NCBI GenBank assembly: GCA_028829895.1 | Contig: CM054182.1 | Coordinates: 15,369,001-15,433,000 of the forward strand | DNA: 64,000 bases | From: Sinotaia quadrata | Taxonomy: Eukaryota; Mollusca; Gastropoda; Architaenioglossa; Viviparidae | Direction of reading: 5' to 3' | Part shown: positions 1 to 14,400 of the stretch, one piece after another | How positions within the stretch are numbered: position 1 is the first letter of the stretch | How the letters are laid out: each line of letters opens with the position of its first letter | The notes under the pieces: generated by a model | The model's database searches: none | What the model was told of the DNA's origin: nothing | What the model saw: only the letters and a program-made list of their open reading frames with translations | Translations under genes and position numbers: made by a program

Positions 1-1419
1 ATGGAACTTGGCACAAGCATGTATTTACTTCTAATCGAGGGGTGGGGGTAGTGATTGATGTTTTGATAGGTATAGTTCTAAGATAGTTCACATAGGAGCA
101 TAAAGTATTTGTGGAGCAGCCACGAGTGCAGTTTCTCATTTCTATCAAGGCTGTGCACATTTATCTCAAGTGATGAAACTTGAGTAGGTGTCACATCTAA
201 GCATGCAGAATATTTAGCCAAGCCAGATATTAAACAACATCGCTGAGAAAAGAAAATGTCAAAGAATCTAAAGACTTGTGCAGTGGAGAAGGCTGTACCT
301 ATGGCTCAGGATTATTAAGAGGACTAAATGATTGTTAGGAACTCATTTGCTGTGGATAAGGCATGGGTTGAGGGGTTTTTGTTTTTTTTTAATGAATATT
401 GCACACAAATTCCATTTAATTTTTATTACAGGTACGTCATGAAAAAAATTGTAACTCTTTTCCTAGTTAAAATTTCTTTAAACACTTCCTTCACTTTTTT
501 CAACTTGCATCATGGAAAACAAAAGTATTATTTAGAAAATTTTCTGACGTATGCAAGTGTTTGATCAATCCATTTTTTTTAAAACCTCTTTAAAAAATAT
601 TTTTTTAACTAAGCATGCTATTCCAAATCTAACAACAGATTATAAGGATGATTATTCTTATCTAAATCAAAGATATTATGTTTACCAAATTTGAAGGCTG
701 TAGCTTAAAAATAGTTTTTTGTTCTCTGCGTGTAGTTATGTGGCCTTAATACATTTAAAATATATGTTTAGAGAAAATTTTGAGTCTATAGAGTCCACAT
801 GTTTTGGGTTAGTGGATTGGGGTTTTTTTTGTCAGTTCTGCCTAAGATGATTATTAGGGCTGTCAATTTTTTTCTAAAATGCTGCCTAAGTACCTATCCA
901 AATTTTGAAAGAAAAGGGCGCAATGTGTGATTGATGATCTATGTTGTAAATAATTAGATCTAGGTACGGCGGCTGTTCGGTGCGTAAGCCAACCCACAGC
1001 CAGAAGGATGCGAGTGTGACTGGAGGGTGGGTGTGCTAAATCGTGTGTAGACATAATGGCTCTATTACCATGGGTGCCAGTTCTCAATTTTACTACCCGG
1101 GTATTAGCCCCACAATGGGTAACCATTTGGCACCATAATGATTATACATTTTCATTTTCCAGATTATACTATATTAAGAAAGCCATTCATTTTATTCCGT
1201 GCACCAAAAAAGATTTTCCCCAATCTGAAAAAGAAAATGTTTTTTCACTTTTAAATTCATTATAAAACCTTTTTTCTTTGTTTGATAGTGAACCTATTTT
1301 CATGGAGAATATAATGTGTCCCGTTTTAATCAGCTGCATAGATGTTGGTGGGGTGACTTTCATTGACTACTATTGTATATTGTCACAGTTGCTTACATTT
1401 TGATATTGTCTTATTGCAG
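1..1419 (+). other. H2A.Z intron sequence; GC-rich block inside
   Basis: This stretch precedes the last H2A.Z exon and should be intronic. No other H2A.Z exon was found. Positions about 955-1130 are GC-richer than their surroundings, and an 87-codon open frame runs on the minus strand (1126 to 863). I do not recognise that translation. The abrupt composition change suggests an inserted repeat, but I found no terminal repeats. Confidence 0.5.
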
Positions 1420-1481
1420 GTGTGATCCCTCACATCCACAAATCACTGATTGGCAAGAAGGGATCTCAAAAGGCAGCATAG
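1420..1481 (+). CDS. H2AZ: Histone H2A.Z (H2A.V), last coding exon only
   Basis: This exon begins after a pyrimidine-rich acceptor ending in ttattgcag and encodes GVIPHIHKSLIGKKGSQKAA then TAG. The first codon (Gly) is split one base before the intron. The sequence matches the conserved C-terminal tail of the replication-independent variant histone H2A.Z, which replaces H2A at promoters and enhancers. The VIPHIHKSLIGKKG core is diagnostic, and canonical H2A diverges here. I see no upstream exon within positions 1-1419, so the other coding exons lie outside the window. The final SQKAA varies at positions where the family is known to vary. It is convergent with the lipase gene, with stop codons about 980 bp apart. 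Confidence is high for the family; whether it is a vertebrate-type H2A.Z or fly-type H2Av name cannot be settled from the tail. Confidence 0.93.
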
Positions 1482-1621
1482 TGTTCTCATTATACAGCAT
1501 CATTCATTGGCATATTCTAACATTTCATGAATCGAATGAACTATTGTGGCATGTCCATTGACTCTTCACTCAGTAGTAATGCATTTTATCTCATTGTATT
1601 TAACTTTGTTTTTTATGTCTG

Positions 1622-1627
1622 ATTAAA
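1622..1627 (+). promoter_or_regulatory. Candidate polyadenylation signal of H2A.Z (ATTAAA)
   Basis: An ATTAAA hexamer lies about 140 bases after the H2A.Z stop and is followed by T-rich sequence. H2A.Z messages are polyadenylated, unlike replication-dependent histone mRNAs. No stem-loop of the canonical histone type was noticed here. In DNA this AT-rich the hexamer alone is weak evidence. Confidence 0.3.
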
Positions 1628-2102
1628 TATGATCTTTTACACTTGTCTCTGATGGATCCATTTTTTATAAGTTGTGAGTAGGAGCCTTCTCTCTTTGCTT
1701 GTCAAGTCCTAATTGGCATAAGTGTCATCAGTGAGCATTTATTGGGTCAGGCAGCATATATCTGTGTGTCAATTATCTGTATATTGCCTTTGGGGCCAGT
1801 ATCTAATTTCCCTGTTTTAACTCTTGTGATATTTTGCCTGAAATATTTTTATATATACATGCACATCTGTTTACCAGAGTAATGGTAATTAGATTAACTG
1901 AACACCGGAAGGTTTAAATTGAATCAAAATACACTGCTTGGTAGCATAATGCTCTGTATTCTAGTAAACACTTATCTGGAGTAGAAATATTAGTGTTTCA
2001 TTGGTGTGGCATCTCTTCAGAGTACTTTGGTCAAGTTTCACAATGGTATTCAGTGTGCATTGAATGATACAAGCAGGCAGGCAAATGCATTTAAATCTTT
2101 TT

Positions 2103-2108
2103 TTTATT
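2103..2108 (-). promoter_or_regulatory. Candidate polyadenylation signal of the lipase gene (AATAAA)
   Basis: AATAAA is read on the minus strand about 355 bases after the lipase stop codon. It would give a short 3' UTR ending before the convergent H2A.Z transcript. AT-rich context makes chance occurrence likely. Confidence 0.25.
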
Positions 2109-2461
2109 ATTATTCCTGGCTTGTACAATTAGGTTACAGTTCCATTTTTTAAGGACATTGGTAACCTGATACATATTGGAATGTTTGTGTCAGTTACTGA
2201 ATCGTAAGCAATTATATTGCCTTAATAGTTTATACGAAAAAGAAATCTAAGGCTTTTTAATAATGACAATTAAAATAAGAATTCAAGCTGTATGAACAAG
2301 AACATGACAAAATAAAACAGCATCGACAATGGTAAAAGAGATCATTTTCAAAAGATGTGGCTTGAAATGTTGCATACTAGAAACTGGTGTGCACAGGCTG
2401 CTATAATCAAACAAAAATTTGATAATTTTATAGCAGCATTTAAGCATATGGAGTGCTACAG

Positions 2462-5400
2462 TCACTGAAAAATCCAATTGATGATGTCATAATAGCAGAA
2501 AATGGGTGCATCTACACCCCATATGAAATCCAGATGATTCCAGGTTGAAAAATTCATTGATTTTTGTAGGCTGGTCAGCTGTTCCAAGAGCCACTGAACA
2601 TCCAAAGTGTCCGCTAAAATGTCCTGGCCACCGCTATAAGTCACTACAGGAACTTTCATTGCTTCTAGGTGATAGGCTGGTGGAGTGGGCTGCATAGTGA
2701 AATTTAATTTATTAAACCAGTCAACAAAATTGAGTTACATAAAATTAAAATATATACATTGTGAAGTATGACAAAATTATTCACAGCAGTAACAGTAATT
2801 CCTTTTAACTAGTAAATTTCTATTAACTGATTTATTTTTTTTTTTACTGGGTTCTTAATTTTGGTGCGTTGAATAATGCATTAACGTGATAGTTTGGTGT
2901 ACTGCATTTCTCTGGGTTATGTCTCAGAACAGGCGTTTCCACTTTTATTTGCTACACAAGATTTCACCCAATCTAGATTACAAAATATATATTTCTTAAG
3001 CGCAATGTTCTATAAAAGTATTATGCAATGAGAGACTTGTGAGGGTAGAATTTAATTTTCATTACAAACATCACCCATAATTATTCAGAATCTGTCAGTT
3101 GCTAGCTTGGCATTCTTTATTCTCTGTGCTTTTATGAGTGCCAAATTTAAAATGTCTTATGTTGCAACCTGTCAAAATCAGGCAGAAAATAATAAAGCAT
3201 AAAATGAGTAAATTATTGTATAGGTCAATTCCATATGCAACACATTAAGGGCCCTGTGGTTGCTGAATGAACTTGACCAGCTTTTTTATTTACCCTTAGG
3301 TAAGATAGGTGGGAATCTTAATTTTCAAAGTGAGTACAAAATCATCTTGTCCCTAAGAAATGCAACATTATTTTAAAAGCAAAAATGTACTATTTTCATT
3401 TAATGAGATGAAATCCACAGTTGTGTTTTTCTAACAATATCATCAATCAAGATACACTAAAAACTCAAATTCTTTTATGGAATCTTAAGAATACTTCAAG
3501 ATCTAATGATCTCCACACATTAAAATCTGATTAGGACAATTAATAACTGTTAAAGTAATGACTTTCCTAACACTGCAAACTACTAATTATTGTAATATTT
3601 ATGTTTTACAGTTTGTGTAGGATGTTCTGCTTTCTTGCCAACAATTCTTAAAAACAAACAAATAAATGAAAAGTGATTCAGGAAAAAAATATAACTGGAA
3701 GAGATATCTTGTAATGCACTTACCTGACCATAGTGTGCCATATTTTCACTAGCAGAACCATAGTCAAACTTCTGAAATGCATCAGTATTCACACCCTAAC
3801 AAAGATGAAAAAAAAATCCTGTTAAATGCTTTCTAAAGAAATGTTCTAATACAAATAGAAACAAAGAAATCTCACATGAACTCTCATTTACCCTTTCAGT
3901 CTCAAGTGTGCATTTAAGCAAAGTCCTGGTTGTTTTGATCACAAATTTAAAACCTAAGTAAATATAAAAATACTAGCTGTACCCATGATTTTTGGAAGAT
4001 GTGTGTTATGTTTATTTTCATTCAGTGCGAGTCAAACATTTCTGCTTGATATTTATTATTTTGGGTTATGTTGCTCTGCTTCTCAAGCAAACACTTATGC
4101 ACAATGTTTTGTTGTTCATGGTGATCATACTTCGTCACACATAGAAACACTGGATTCAGATGTCAGTTTGGCCCATATTTTAATAACCAAATAGTACTTT
4201 GATGTTTGAATGAATGAGAACTATTAAATATACATATTATTTTGTATCCATGTACTGTATAAGCTTTTAACAAAAGTTATACTGTTTTTCAAGTGATGAT
4301 TTACCAGATTATCACCTTCACAAATTGAGGATGGAGACAATAACTTAAAATATATGCACATGAAACTGGCATAAGGGAATTATTTTAACCCCTAATAATG
4401 CAGTATTAAGGTTCTCCATACTAAAAGAGTACTTATTGATTATTATTAAACTGTTGAAGATATTTATATCACAACATAATCCAAAACAATAATTTTCCCT
4501 GCCTTGGTCATTCTGCCTTTTTTATGTGGAATTTTATTCATAATCCCTTAAAAATTTTCGCAAGTAAATAATTAGTAGTAGTATGTTATTTAATCAATAT
4601 AGAATGCATTTTTGTAATGGCTAATGACAGATCAATGATGTTTTACATATCCATGTGAAGCATAGGGAAATAAATTCCTGCTGCCTTGATAGTAATTACA
4701 TAAAAACATTCAGGTTTAGTTATCAAATCAAACCAATAGCTTTATTAATAATCAACTATTAAAAGAAATTTAGAAAATAATGAACTGGCTACAATTTAAT
4801 AATTATTACTTTAAGAAAGGCCTTGCACATTATTAAACGATGACTGAATTTGTCTAGTTTAGCTAATAATGACTTGCTTTTTTTATTATTAAATGTTAGC
4901 AGTAATGAGAGCATGCTCACTGAAATACTTGTATAACATAAATACAGAGTCTGTTGATAGTTTCACACAAACTGTGGTTATGGTTGAGAAAAAGTAATGT
5001 TCTGTCAAGAGAAGGGAGAGGACCAAAACTTTAGAATTTTCAATTACAATTAGATTCATGACTATGTGACAAAAATAGCTTTTGTTTTGTTCAATTTTTC
5101 ACTGTACTAAGCAATTTAAAACAAAAGTAAAGTCATTATTATATAATTTTAGCACTTATTTTATCAGCTACTTTAAGTAATGAGCTGCATCATATAAACA
5201 TCACATTTTTAATTATACAGCAGTATTTTTAATTTATTTATTTAATGTTACTATTAGTATATTACTTCTAGTATTTACATATAACATTTGTTTTCATTTA
5301 AATAAACAGCACATGATTACATTCGTGCATTTTTTACTCTTTGCCCTTTTTAAAACTGATTAATAAGTATATTGAATTATTTTTTCTTTCTTTAAGTAAT

Positions 5401-8400
5401 TACTAAAAGAATGAAAGTGTACATACATTCAGTTTGAGAAACTGATAAACACCATGTATATGTATCATGTCATAAGCAAAAACAAAGTATTCTGTTTCTC
5501 AGCTACAAAAATTACCAAAATGTATACATTTTTTTATTTCATTCTGACTGATGAGAACAAATGCTTTCTAGTTTTGCATATAAATATATATTATAAAATA
5601 GCAGAAAGGTCTGTTTGAGGTTAGAATATGTCAATAATTATGAGGTCTACTTGAGATAATGGTTTTGATTTGTTGATTATTATTATATGCACAACTATAA
5701 TAAATTTCACTTGGCTTAGAGAGATGTGCCTGAATCTACAACTACATGCATTTCTGCTTTTGTAAATTATTTTTATAAGTATGATTATCATTGTTTATGT
5801 AGGATGTATTAATTTATTGATGAAGTATTTTTAATAAAAGGACAAAAATGAAATAATCACTACTTTCAGTAAAGGGGGGCAACCTAAGTATGTTATTTTC
5901 CCCATAAAATGAAGTATCAACAAACAATGGAGTATATTATTTCTCCACATCTTTTAAAAACCTGAAACACCAGACCTTAGCAGCAGACTTGGCAAAGTTG
6001 TTTTTCAAATAACAAAAACATAATGTGCATAAAATAATTATCACATAAAATTATGGTATTTTTTATTTACTAATAATTGGACCACACATTTTACATACCT
6101 TCAGTGTACTCTGCCATGGTCATTCCTCTGTTGAAAATTACATTCGTGCTAAACTGCATCATGTTTTCTAGCTCTAGTTTCCTCAGATAATATGGACACT
6201 GTGTTTGCAACTGCAGTTGAACTCTGCAACTTTTGTCCATTCAGTATCAGGCTGAAAACCTAAAATATTGCTGGTCATATCTAAATCTATGTTGGGCAAA
6301 CAGGTGTTGACTATCTCTATCATCTCATCTTCAGTATCATCAGAATCTTCACAGGCATTAAGATCCATAGACAATGACTTTTGCTAACAGACTACTCACT
6401 AACAGATGTGATATCACTTTCATCTCCATCTTTACTCTCATCTTTATTCCCTCACTTGGCCCACAAGAATCATTTCTTCTATTGCTTCATTGCCTCTAAT
6501 ATCAAAAATGTTTGCTCCACAATCAATGCATTTCCTACTGGGAAGAAATGTGATCGTATTCTGCCATCTTGCACAAATTCCAAACAGGCTTGCATCCCTT
6601 ACAGTCACGTGATAAGTGTACACCAATCAGCAAAAGGAAATTCTGTCCTAGTAACTTGTCAGTCTACACTTATTTTCTGAGCTTTCGTGGACAATTGTTT
6701 TTAAATGATCCAATGAAATATACAAAAATTTAAACTTGGGGGGTATCTCTTTCCAATAATATATAGCTATAGCTGGGTCCATCCTAAGCAAAGGGGAAAG
6801 TTTCGCATTTTGACCATTTTTATGTGTTAAAAATGCAGTTGTGACATCCAAAATGTTTTTGTTTGTAATATTTAGAGGCTGAATATAGCCGAAATATTAC
6901 AAATTCTTACAGAATAGATGCTTAACTTTCCAAATTAAAGTGAAATCAACCATGCCCTTTCTGACATATTTCAGTCATCAGAAAATGAGATGCCATGACT
7001 TGCAACTCATTTTGTTGTGAAGTCACAATTAAAAGAATCTGATGTGGACAAACCAGTTGCAAAATCTCTCTCACTCTGATGCAGTGCTGTCCAACCTGCA
7101 GGGCCCTTCTAAGTGGCCTGCCAGAGCTCTCACAATATTTTTTAAAATTTAAGTTAAGCAAAATCTTGTCATAAAACATAAACATTTATTTTTTTCAATA
7201 ATTACTTGACTAATTCTGAGCTCATTGAAAATTGGACACTTTACAAAGCTCCCCAGCCCCCTAGCTGTAAGGGGCTTTTTGCCTGTGAGCCTTTGGCACC
7301 ATCGTTTGTCCAACTGGCTCTATTGTAGCCCCTGGCCTCGTGACATTTTTTTAAGTGGCCCATAGCCTGAGAAAGATTGGACAGCACTGCCCTAATGCAT
7401 AAACAAGCAAGCAATTTACAAATTCTCTCAATGTTACACACTTTACTAACTAAACATACTGTAAATTATAGTTTCTGATAAATAAAAATGAGCCAAAACA
7501 AATAACTCACCTGAGCAAAATGCAGCATATTCTGTGCAGATGAACCACCTGGATTATGAGCAACATACACCGGTATTCGGGTCTACAAGTGAACAAAAGA
7601 ATTGTGTGTGTTTAGTTTTATAAATATTAGATGTCCAAAATTATCCAGAAAACAAATAGACATTTCTGATACAATTCCTAAAAATTCATAATGGCATTTG
7701 TTTATAGTCTGCAATTGAATACCAGTGATTTTTATAATTCTTGAGTGCAACAAGATTAACTAATAATAAACAATATCTAGCTATGTTTAACATCAACACC
7801 AGTAGTGCATAATGATCAACAATAGCTATGTTTAAGATCAACACCAATTTAGTGCTTAATGTTAAACAATATCTAGCTATGTTTAATAATACCAACAGTG
7901 CATAAACAATATTTATACTGAATATCAGTACAAATAGGGCATCAACTAATGCTAAATAATATTCATTCATTCCCTGAATTAATCAGTAAGGACATTGTGA
8001 CACTTTTTTATTTTAAGATTATTTTTAAAATAATATTCACTGAAGAATACATCAAATGATTTGTTTTTGAATTAACCAAAATATCTGCAAGAAAGAAGCT
8101 ACATGTAAGTGGAATTTAAGAAAAGACAAAAGTCTTTTAATATATTCAAAGAAAGAAGTCGACTTTATATTAAGAATAACAAAAACTTTCTCAAGTTCTC
8201 ATATGCCATAGCTACTTTAACTGTTTGGGGGTCAGGGAGATAACTGTGTGTACAAATTCATTATGTACAGTTTTTATCTATGCCAGTGCTGCTGAATGTA
8301 AATGTATTATGATATTTATTTGTGTGTACTGCAAATGTATTATGTTTTGTTTATTTGCAAATATTGCTGACAAGACTCATTAAATATATCAACATTTTAT

Positions 8401-11400
8401 ATTGGCCAGTATTGCCCCAAAAAAACTTACTTAAACCAAGTATGTGGGTGTTTGTCTAAGACAGGTGATATTATTCATGAATATCTAAAATTGCACGACA
8501 GAGTATGTGTACAATAATAATAATAATACTACATGAAAATATTGACTTAAGTAAGAACTTACAGTATTCAAGTTTGTACGGTCCACACCACAAAGTATAA
8601 ACAGTATGTTCTCACACAATATTTCGCTCAAATCTTCGCACAGATATCTAGCAAGAAAATCCATCAGCTGCTTGTTGTATCGCAAGAACTCCCCATGGCC
8701 AACTATCTCCCAAAATAACTGCCAACCATATTCAGTAAAAATAAAATTACAATGTACCACCAACCATATTTAATTAATATAAAATTACAATATACTACCA
8801 ACCATATTCAATACAAAATAAAATTACAATGCATTGCCAGCTATATCCAACTGAAATAAAAACCATATTCAATAAAATAAAATTACAAGGTAGCTAAATG
8901 GTCTAAATATTTTCAGTGGAATAGATTGGTCAAAAGTCAGACACAGCTAGTGTCATACACCATCAAAACCAAATAACTATCAAAATATATAATCGATACA
9001 GAATTTATTAAATAAAAATATATAGTCAATAGTTTTACATATATATATACAAACTTTAATAAATAAAAAATATATAATCAATAGTTTTATAATTATATAG
9101 AATTTCTTTTTTTTAAATATATATAGTCAATAGTTTTATGAATATACTGGTGCCTAGGTATAATGTGGTCCTTGGGGTCCCCAAAATTCGACCACGTACA
9201 TGAGGCTGCGTTATATCGAGGGATCCTTTCTGTCCTGTATGAACACATGATGGATACTGTTTATCAGCTTACAGTTCACCCTACTTTAAAGAATATTACA
9301 CTGTATATGTACTTTGAAGAGATGTGATTTATGTCAAATCTGTGAAGAAAAAATGCCTATTAACTCTGTTTAGACAGTGGTAGGATGTGCTTGAAGATTT
9401 TCAAAACAGTGATCATTGTTAAGCTATGTTTATGAAGTGGTGAGTACAAGTACAATGTAGTGTATACTGTATAAAGTTTAGGTATGGTCTGCAAAACATT
9501 TGCAAATTGAGCTGGTTGATTTGTTACACTGATGTTAACTCTGTACAGGTAATTTGAAGAGGCTAGATATGACATGATATTTTTTCTTCCTGAGCTGCAG
9601 TATATATCAGAGGTTAGTCAACCCTCTGCTTTAAAGCAAAATCAAATTAAAAAAGTATTGTGTTTTCAGTAAACACGAATAATTTATACTTGAATAAGTT
9701 GTCGTGTGACTGGAAGGCATATAACTCTTGATCACCATATCCATATGGAAAAGAAAACATCTACGAATTTCTGTTAAAAGGACATTTTCCAGTTAAATTT
9801 GGATTGCTTGGAAAGTAATTTTTTTAACAAATGTCCTGTGTTTGGTAAGCATTGTGCCTTTAATAAATCAATAAGGATGCTGTTTCTATCAGTCAATGTG
9901 GTTGTTTCCATTTATAAAATGCAGACAGAAACAAAGCACCATATAAATTTTAGTGCATTGTTAACTCAATGCTAGAACACCATTAATGAATGGAGTAACT
10001 TGCTGGAAGCACTACAAAGTTTGAAAATTTTAAAGGAGCAAAGATACAATGCTGCTTGGTTTAATTAAAATTGGCATATACTTGCATGGATCTCATAACC
10101 CACAAATGGGCCATAACCACCGTCAGAGAAATACTAGTTAGCCTAGACCATATTCACAGATGTAACATATACTAGGTGACCAAATAATTATAATTTTTTT
10201 AAAATGAAGAATTCACAATGTTGTCATCAAATAATTTCCACAAATGTGTGTTTAATGAGCCTAAAATTAGTGTTTATTGCTTATTTGCATAAGTAACGCG
10301 AGCGCAATTGGCAGACACATTAGTAAGTAAAAATTAAGTTGTTTCATTCAATATATTAATCACATTCATTCCCAAAATCTTATTCCAAAAAAAAAAATTT
10401 ATAAAAGTACATTGTTAAGTGCTATAAAAAGTGCATATACTGACATTTTAAATACCAATATAAGCATCACGTTTATGTCATCAACTGATATAAGAAAAAA
10501 TGTAACATCTGAAAATGTCCATTGTAATTTTGAAATAATATAAAACCAAAAGCTACACTCACATCAATAATCTTTCCCAATGGTGCCAGAAGACGAATAG
10601 GACTTCTGATGTTAAAGACTTTGGCAACTGGAGCAAGAGCATAGAAACGCTTGACCATAGCTGCCAATGTTCGGTTGGAACTAAAACCTGCAAAACCAAT
10701 CATGGTGCCTTGAGAATGGCCAACATAGTGGATTTGCTTTTGACCCGTTGTTCTTGAAACATGATCGATCATAGCAGGCAAATCATACGCAGCTATCTGG
10801 TCCCAGCTGAAAGATAAAGAAAATTATAGTGTAATCCACATTATTTATTTCTTATTATATTTATTAACTGTACACAAAATTCAAACCATATTACAATTTG
10901 CAACTCATAGTGTCAAGGAAATGAACCATTACTAAAAATATGTCAAATTTAAAAGTTTCTTTCTACAGCTTTGAGTTAAAGGCTTCTAAAAGATTCCAAG
11001 GAAATAAGATTCTCTTAAAGATACCCAAACAATTATTACTCTTAATGATACTTTCTCATCTCATTTCCTATGTCAATAAAGTAATCTTCATTTTTGCCTA
11101 GCCCTAGATTAACAAAATACTCATCTAACTGCCCTGATTAACAAAGTAATCATTAAATTGTATAGGTCAATAAAATAGTCATTGTGTTTCCCAGGCCAAC
11201 AGTAATCTTCATACTGCCTAGCCCTAGATTAATAAAATACTCATCTAACTGCCCAGATCTATAAAGTAATCACTAAACTGCATAGGTCAATAAAATATTC
11301 ATTGTTTCGTAGGCCAACAAAGTACTCATCGTATTGCATAAGTCAACAAAAACACTTATTTTCATAATTGCATAAATAAACTAAGAACAAGTTTCCAGCA

Positions 11401-14400
11401 TCCCTGATAAATACTGGAATGCCAAAATGTGTGAGAGAGCCAGTTTCCAATGCACACTTAAGATATATATAATTATATATATAAAGTACATATGTACATG
11501 ATGCACCAAATTTTAGTTGGCATCATTTTTCTTAGTGGAACGCTAAGTTAGTGATAATTAGTTGGTCAAGATTACTGCTGCTCTCAAAAAGCATCAAGTA
11601 ACATTTGTTCGACAGTACCAATATGTTTTTGAGACTGTGATCTGCAAGCTATTAGGCCCAAAAACACTGGGGGGTGGGGTAGCTGTAGAAACAGCCCGAA
11701 AATGACATAAAGCAGAAACACCTGTCATGCTCGATGTAATTCATTAGTGTGACCAAATTCTTGAGTTAGCTTTAAATACTTGGTTCATTTTTCCTCTCAT
11801 CATGATTTTTTCATCAGATTTCAGTTACAAGAGCTGACCATCAGCTTATTGGCGAGTTGTTTGACCGATCGAGAGAATGAGAAAATTGGACTTAAAGATA
11901 ATTTTTGTATACTGATAACTGTTGGTTATATTTTATATGTTCTGAGTGGAAATATTTAATTTTGATAAGTAGTATAGAGATGAATTTGTCTCTGTATTTT
12001 TGTTCATATGGATGGGGCTAATGACCTTTATTTGCAGAGAATTAAGTTGATGATGGACAGTAACTTCCTTCAACAAGTATTCCCATTGGATGAAACTGTT
12101 ATTAATATAGCAAGTATGAGACTATTACAAGTATTACATTAGTCAGAAAAACCTTATCTGCTTGGAACTGGTTTGAATTGCATCAGCAAGTCCTAGCATA
12201 TTCTCTACCTGAGTTGCCACTCCAACTTTGGTACTTACAGAAATACTGTCATGTGTAGTACCTGAAGGTCAAATAACACTGATATTTAACAAAGTATATA
12301 ACAATTAAGTTTAGAAATAGGGACAGGCAAATGTACTCCTCCACAATAAGCTAACAGTAACACAAAACACTGTCACCTTCCAAAATAGACAAATAAAAGT
12401 TAAATCTCCTCAGGGTCATAGATTAACAATAACATCCTGAACAGACAAAAAGAATTCAAATCTTCTCATAGTCAAAGGTTAACAAAAAATCGACTGTGTC
12501 ATCTTAATGAACAATTAAAGAATGATCTTTTTCTCACCTCCATGCCCAGAACTCATTTTGATGAGGTTTGAGTGTAGTGTGATTACGTGAGTACATGTTG
12601 CCACGTATATTACCAAGCCAGACATCAGCGCCAGCATCTGCTAAGAGATAAGCTAGACTTTCATTGGCCAGATTGTCCAACCAGTTTGAGGATGAGGTCT
12701 CCAGACCATGTTGAAGAATAACTGCTGGTTTGTTGACTATTCCAAGCACAAAGTACAGATCAAATATAATGATAAGGTTATAGGCAAATGAGTAAGTAGG
12801 TATCATGGTTGCTGGATATGCAAAGCAACAAATATTTATATGTGGTTCATTCTCTGGGCAAGCATACCATTTTGTAAGGTGAAGTGCAAAAAATAAAGTG
12901 GATTAAATCTAATTATTTTACATGTTAAAGTCTACAAAAGGGCTTAATGCCCACATAAGAACATAAGAAAAGATAAAAATTATAAAAATGTTGATATTAT
13001 AGGGCTCTGAAATACATATAAAGCATGTTTCTGTATAGGTACTTTGTTTATTACTTAATAATGTCTTTGCAGCAAAACCTAGACCATTTTATGTTTAAAT
13101 GAGAAAAATAGTATTTTATTTTATTATGGTTGATAATTTTGTCACTGGAAGATGAATAAGTTTTACATGACAAAGTTACAGTTTTATATCCCATTTTAAA
13201 TAAATCAAGATGTATCCAGATTAGGAAGTAAGATTTTGATAGATATTACCAGGGGAAAAAATTTTAAATAAGCAATATAATTATCTCATTACAATGAATA
13301 CATTTTCTTTATTGACTTAAATTATTAACTTAATCTGTATACATCTATAATAATAAGTTTATATACTTATAATAATAATAAATGAGCAGCACTTATCTCT
13401 CCCAGGAAATATTAATATCAGTTTTAAAATACCCTACCTTTGCCAGGATTAGCTGGATTTATTCCATGTGGTATGCGTTGCATGTTCAAGATGAAGCCAT
13501 CCTTCGTGACAACATAATGATTTTCACATGGGTATCCTTTGCTGGTAATTAACTCAGTCTGAAACGAGTGTGAGAGGGAAACATAAATAAGGCATTGCTT
13601 GTTGGTAATTGAGAAAAATGCTAGTGCTTCATAGTGAAATCAATAACTTTTCTTTTATTCTAAGTATAGAATATACTGACAAAGGCTTCGAATTGTTACT
13701 TTCATGACATTATCATATTATCTTAGCAAATTAATACTGTTTCTGATAAATCACAACAAGAAAATGAAATCTTTTTTTTAAAATACTTTTTATAGTTAAC
13801 TGGAGCAATCATAATCAATAATAAAAGGGTTGAAAAATGTAACATGATGATGAGGGAATCCAAACTTTATAAAGTACATTTTCCTTTAAATGTTTAGTTT
13901 TTCAGTTCCATTTTGTGACCAACTATTCATTCATTGTTCACAATTATATAGTGTGCATAATATTTTAATCTAGTTTTAAAACAAGAGTTGTGTATATTTT
14001 AATAAAGAGTATTAATTCTTAAGTGCGGTTTCTAGTATCTTTTTAATCATTAGTATTACTATTATTTATAATACTTTTTAAAATAATTGAAACATTTTCT
14101 AAGTAATGGTAACACATATAAACTTTATCCTTGTTCCAAATTAATTCTACCTAAAGAAATTAAAATAATCTGACACCTTCCGCGCATGTCCTGTAAAATG
14201 TTAAATGTGCCCATTTTGTTCAAATACAGAAAGCATGTTCTACATATTAGATATGATTAAATTCAATTTAAAAGCATTTTCAGCAAATGCACTTTTGCTT
14301 TTAGTTACTCGAACTGAGGTTGTTGGGGTTTTTTCGTTTTTCTTTCTTTTTTTCCTTCAAGCATACTACAGACTTTTCAAAAGTGGTTCAGATCGGTATG

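Noticed and set aside
863..1126. 87-codon minus frame before the H2A.Z last exon
   Set aside because: No recognised domain, and it lies in a GC-rich repeat-like block inside an H2A.Z intron.
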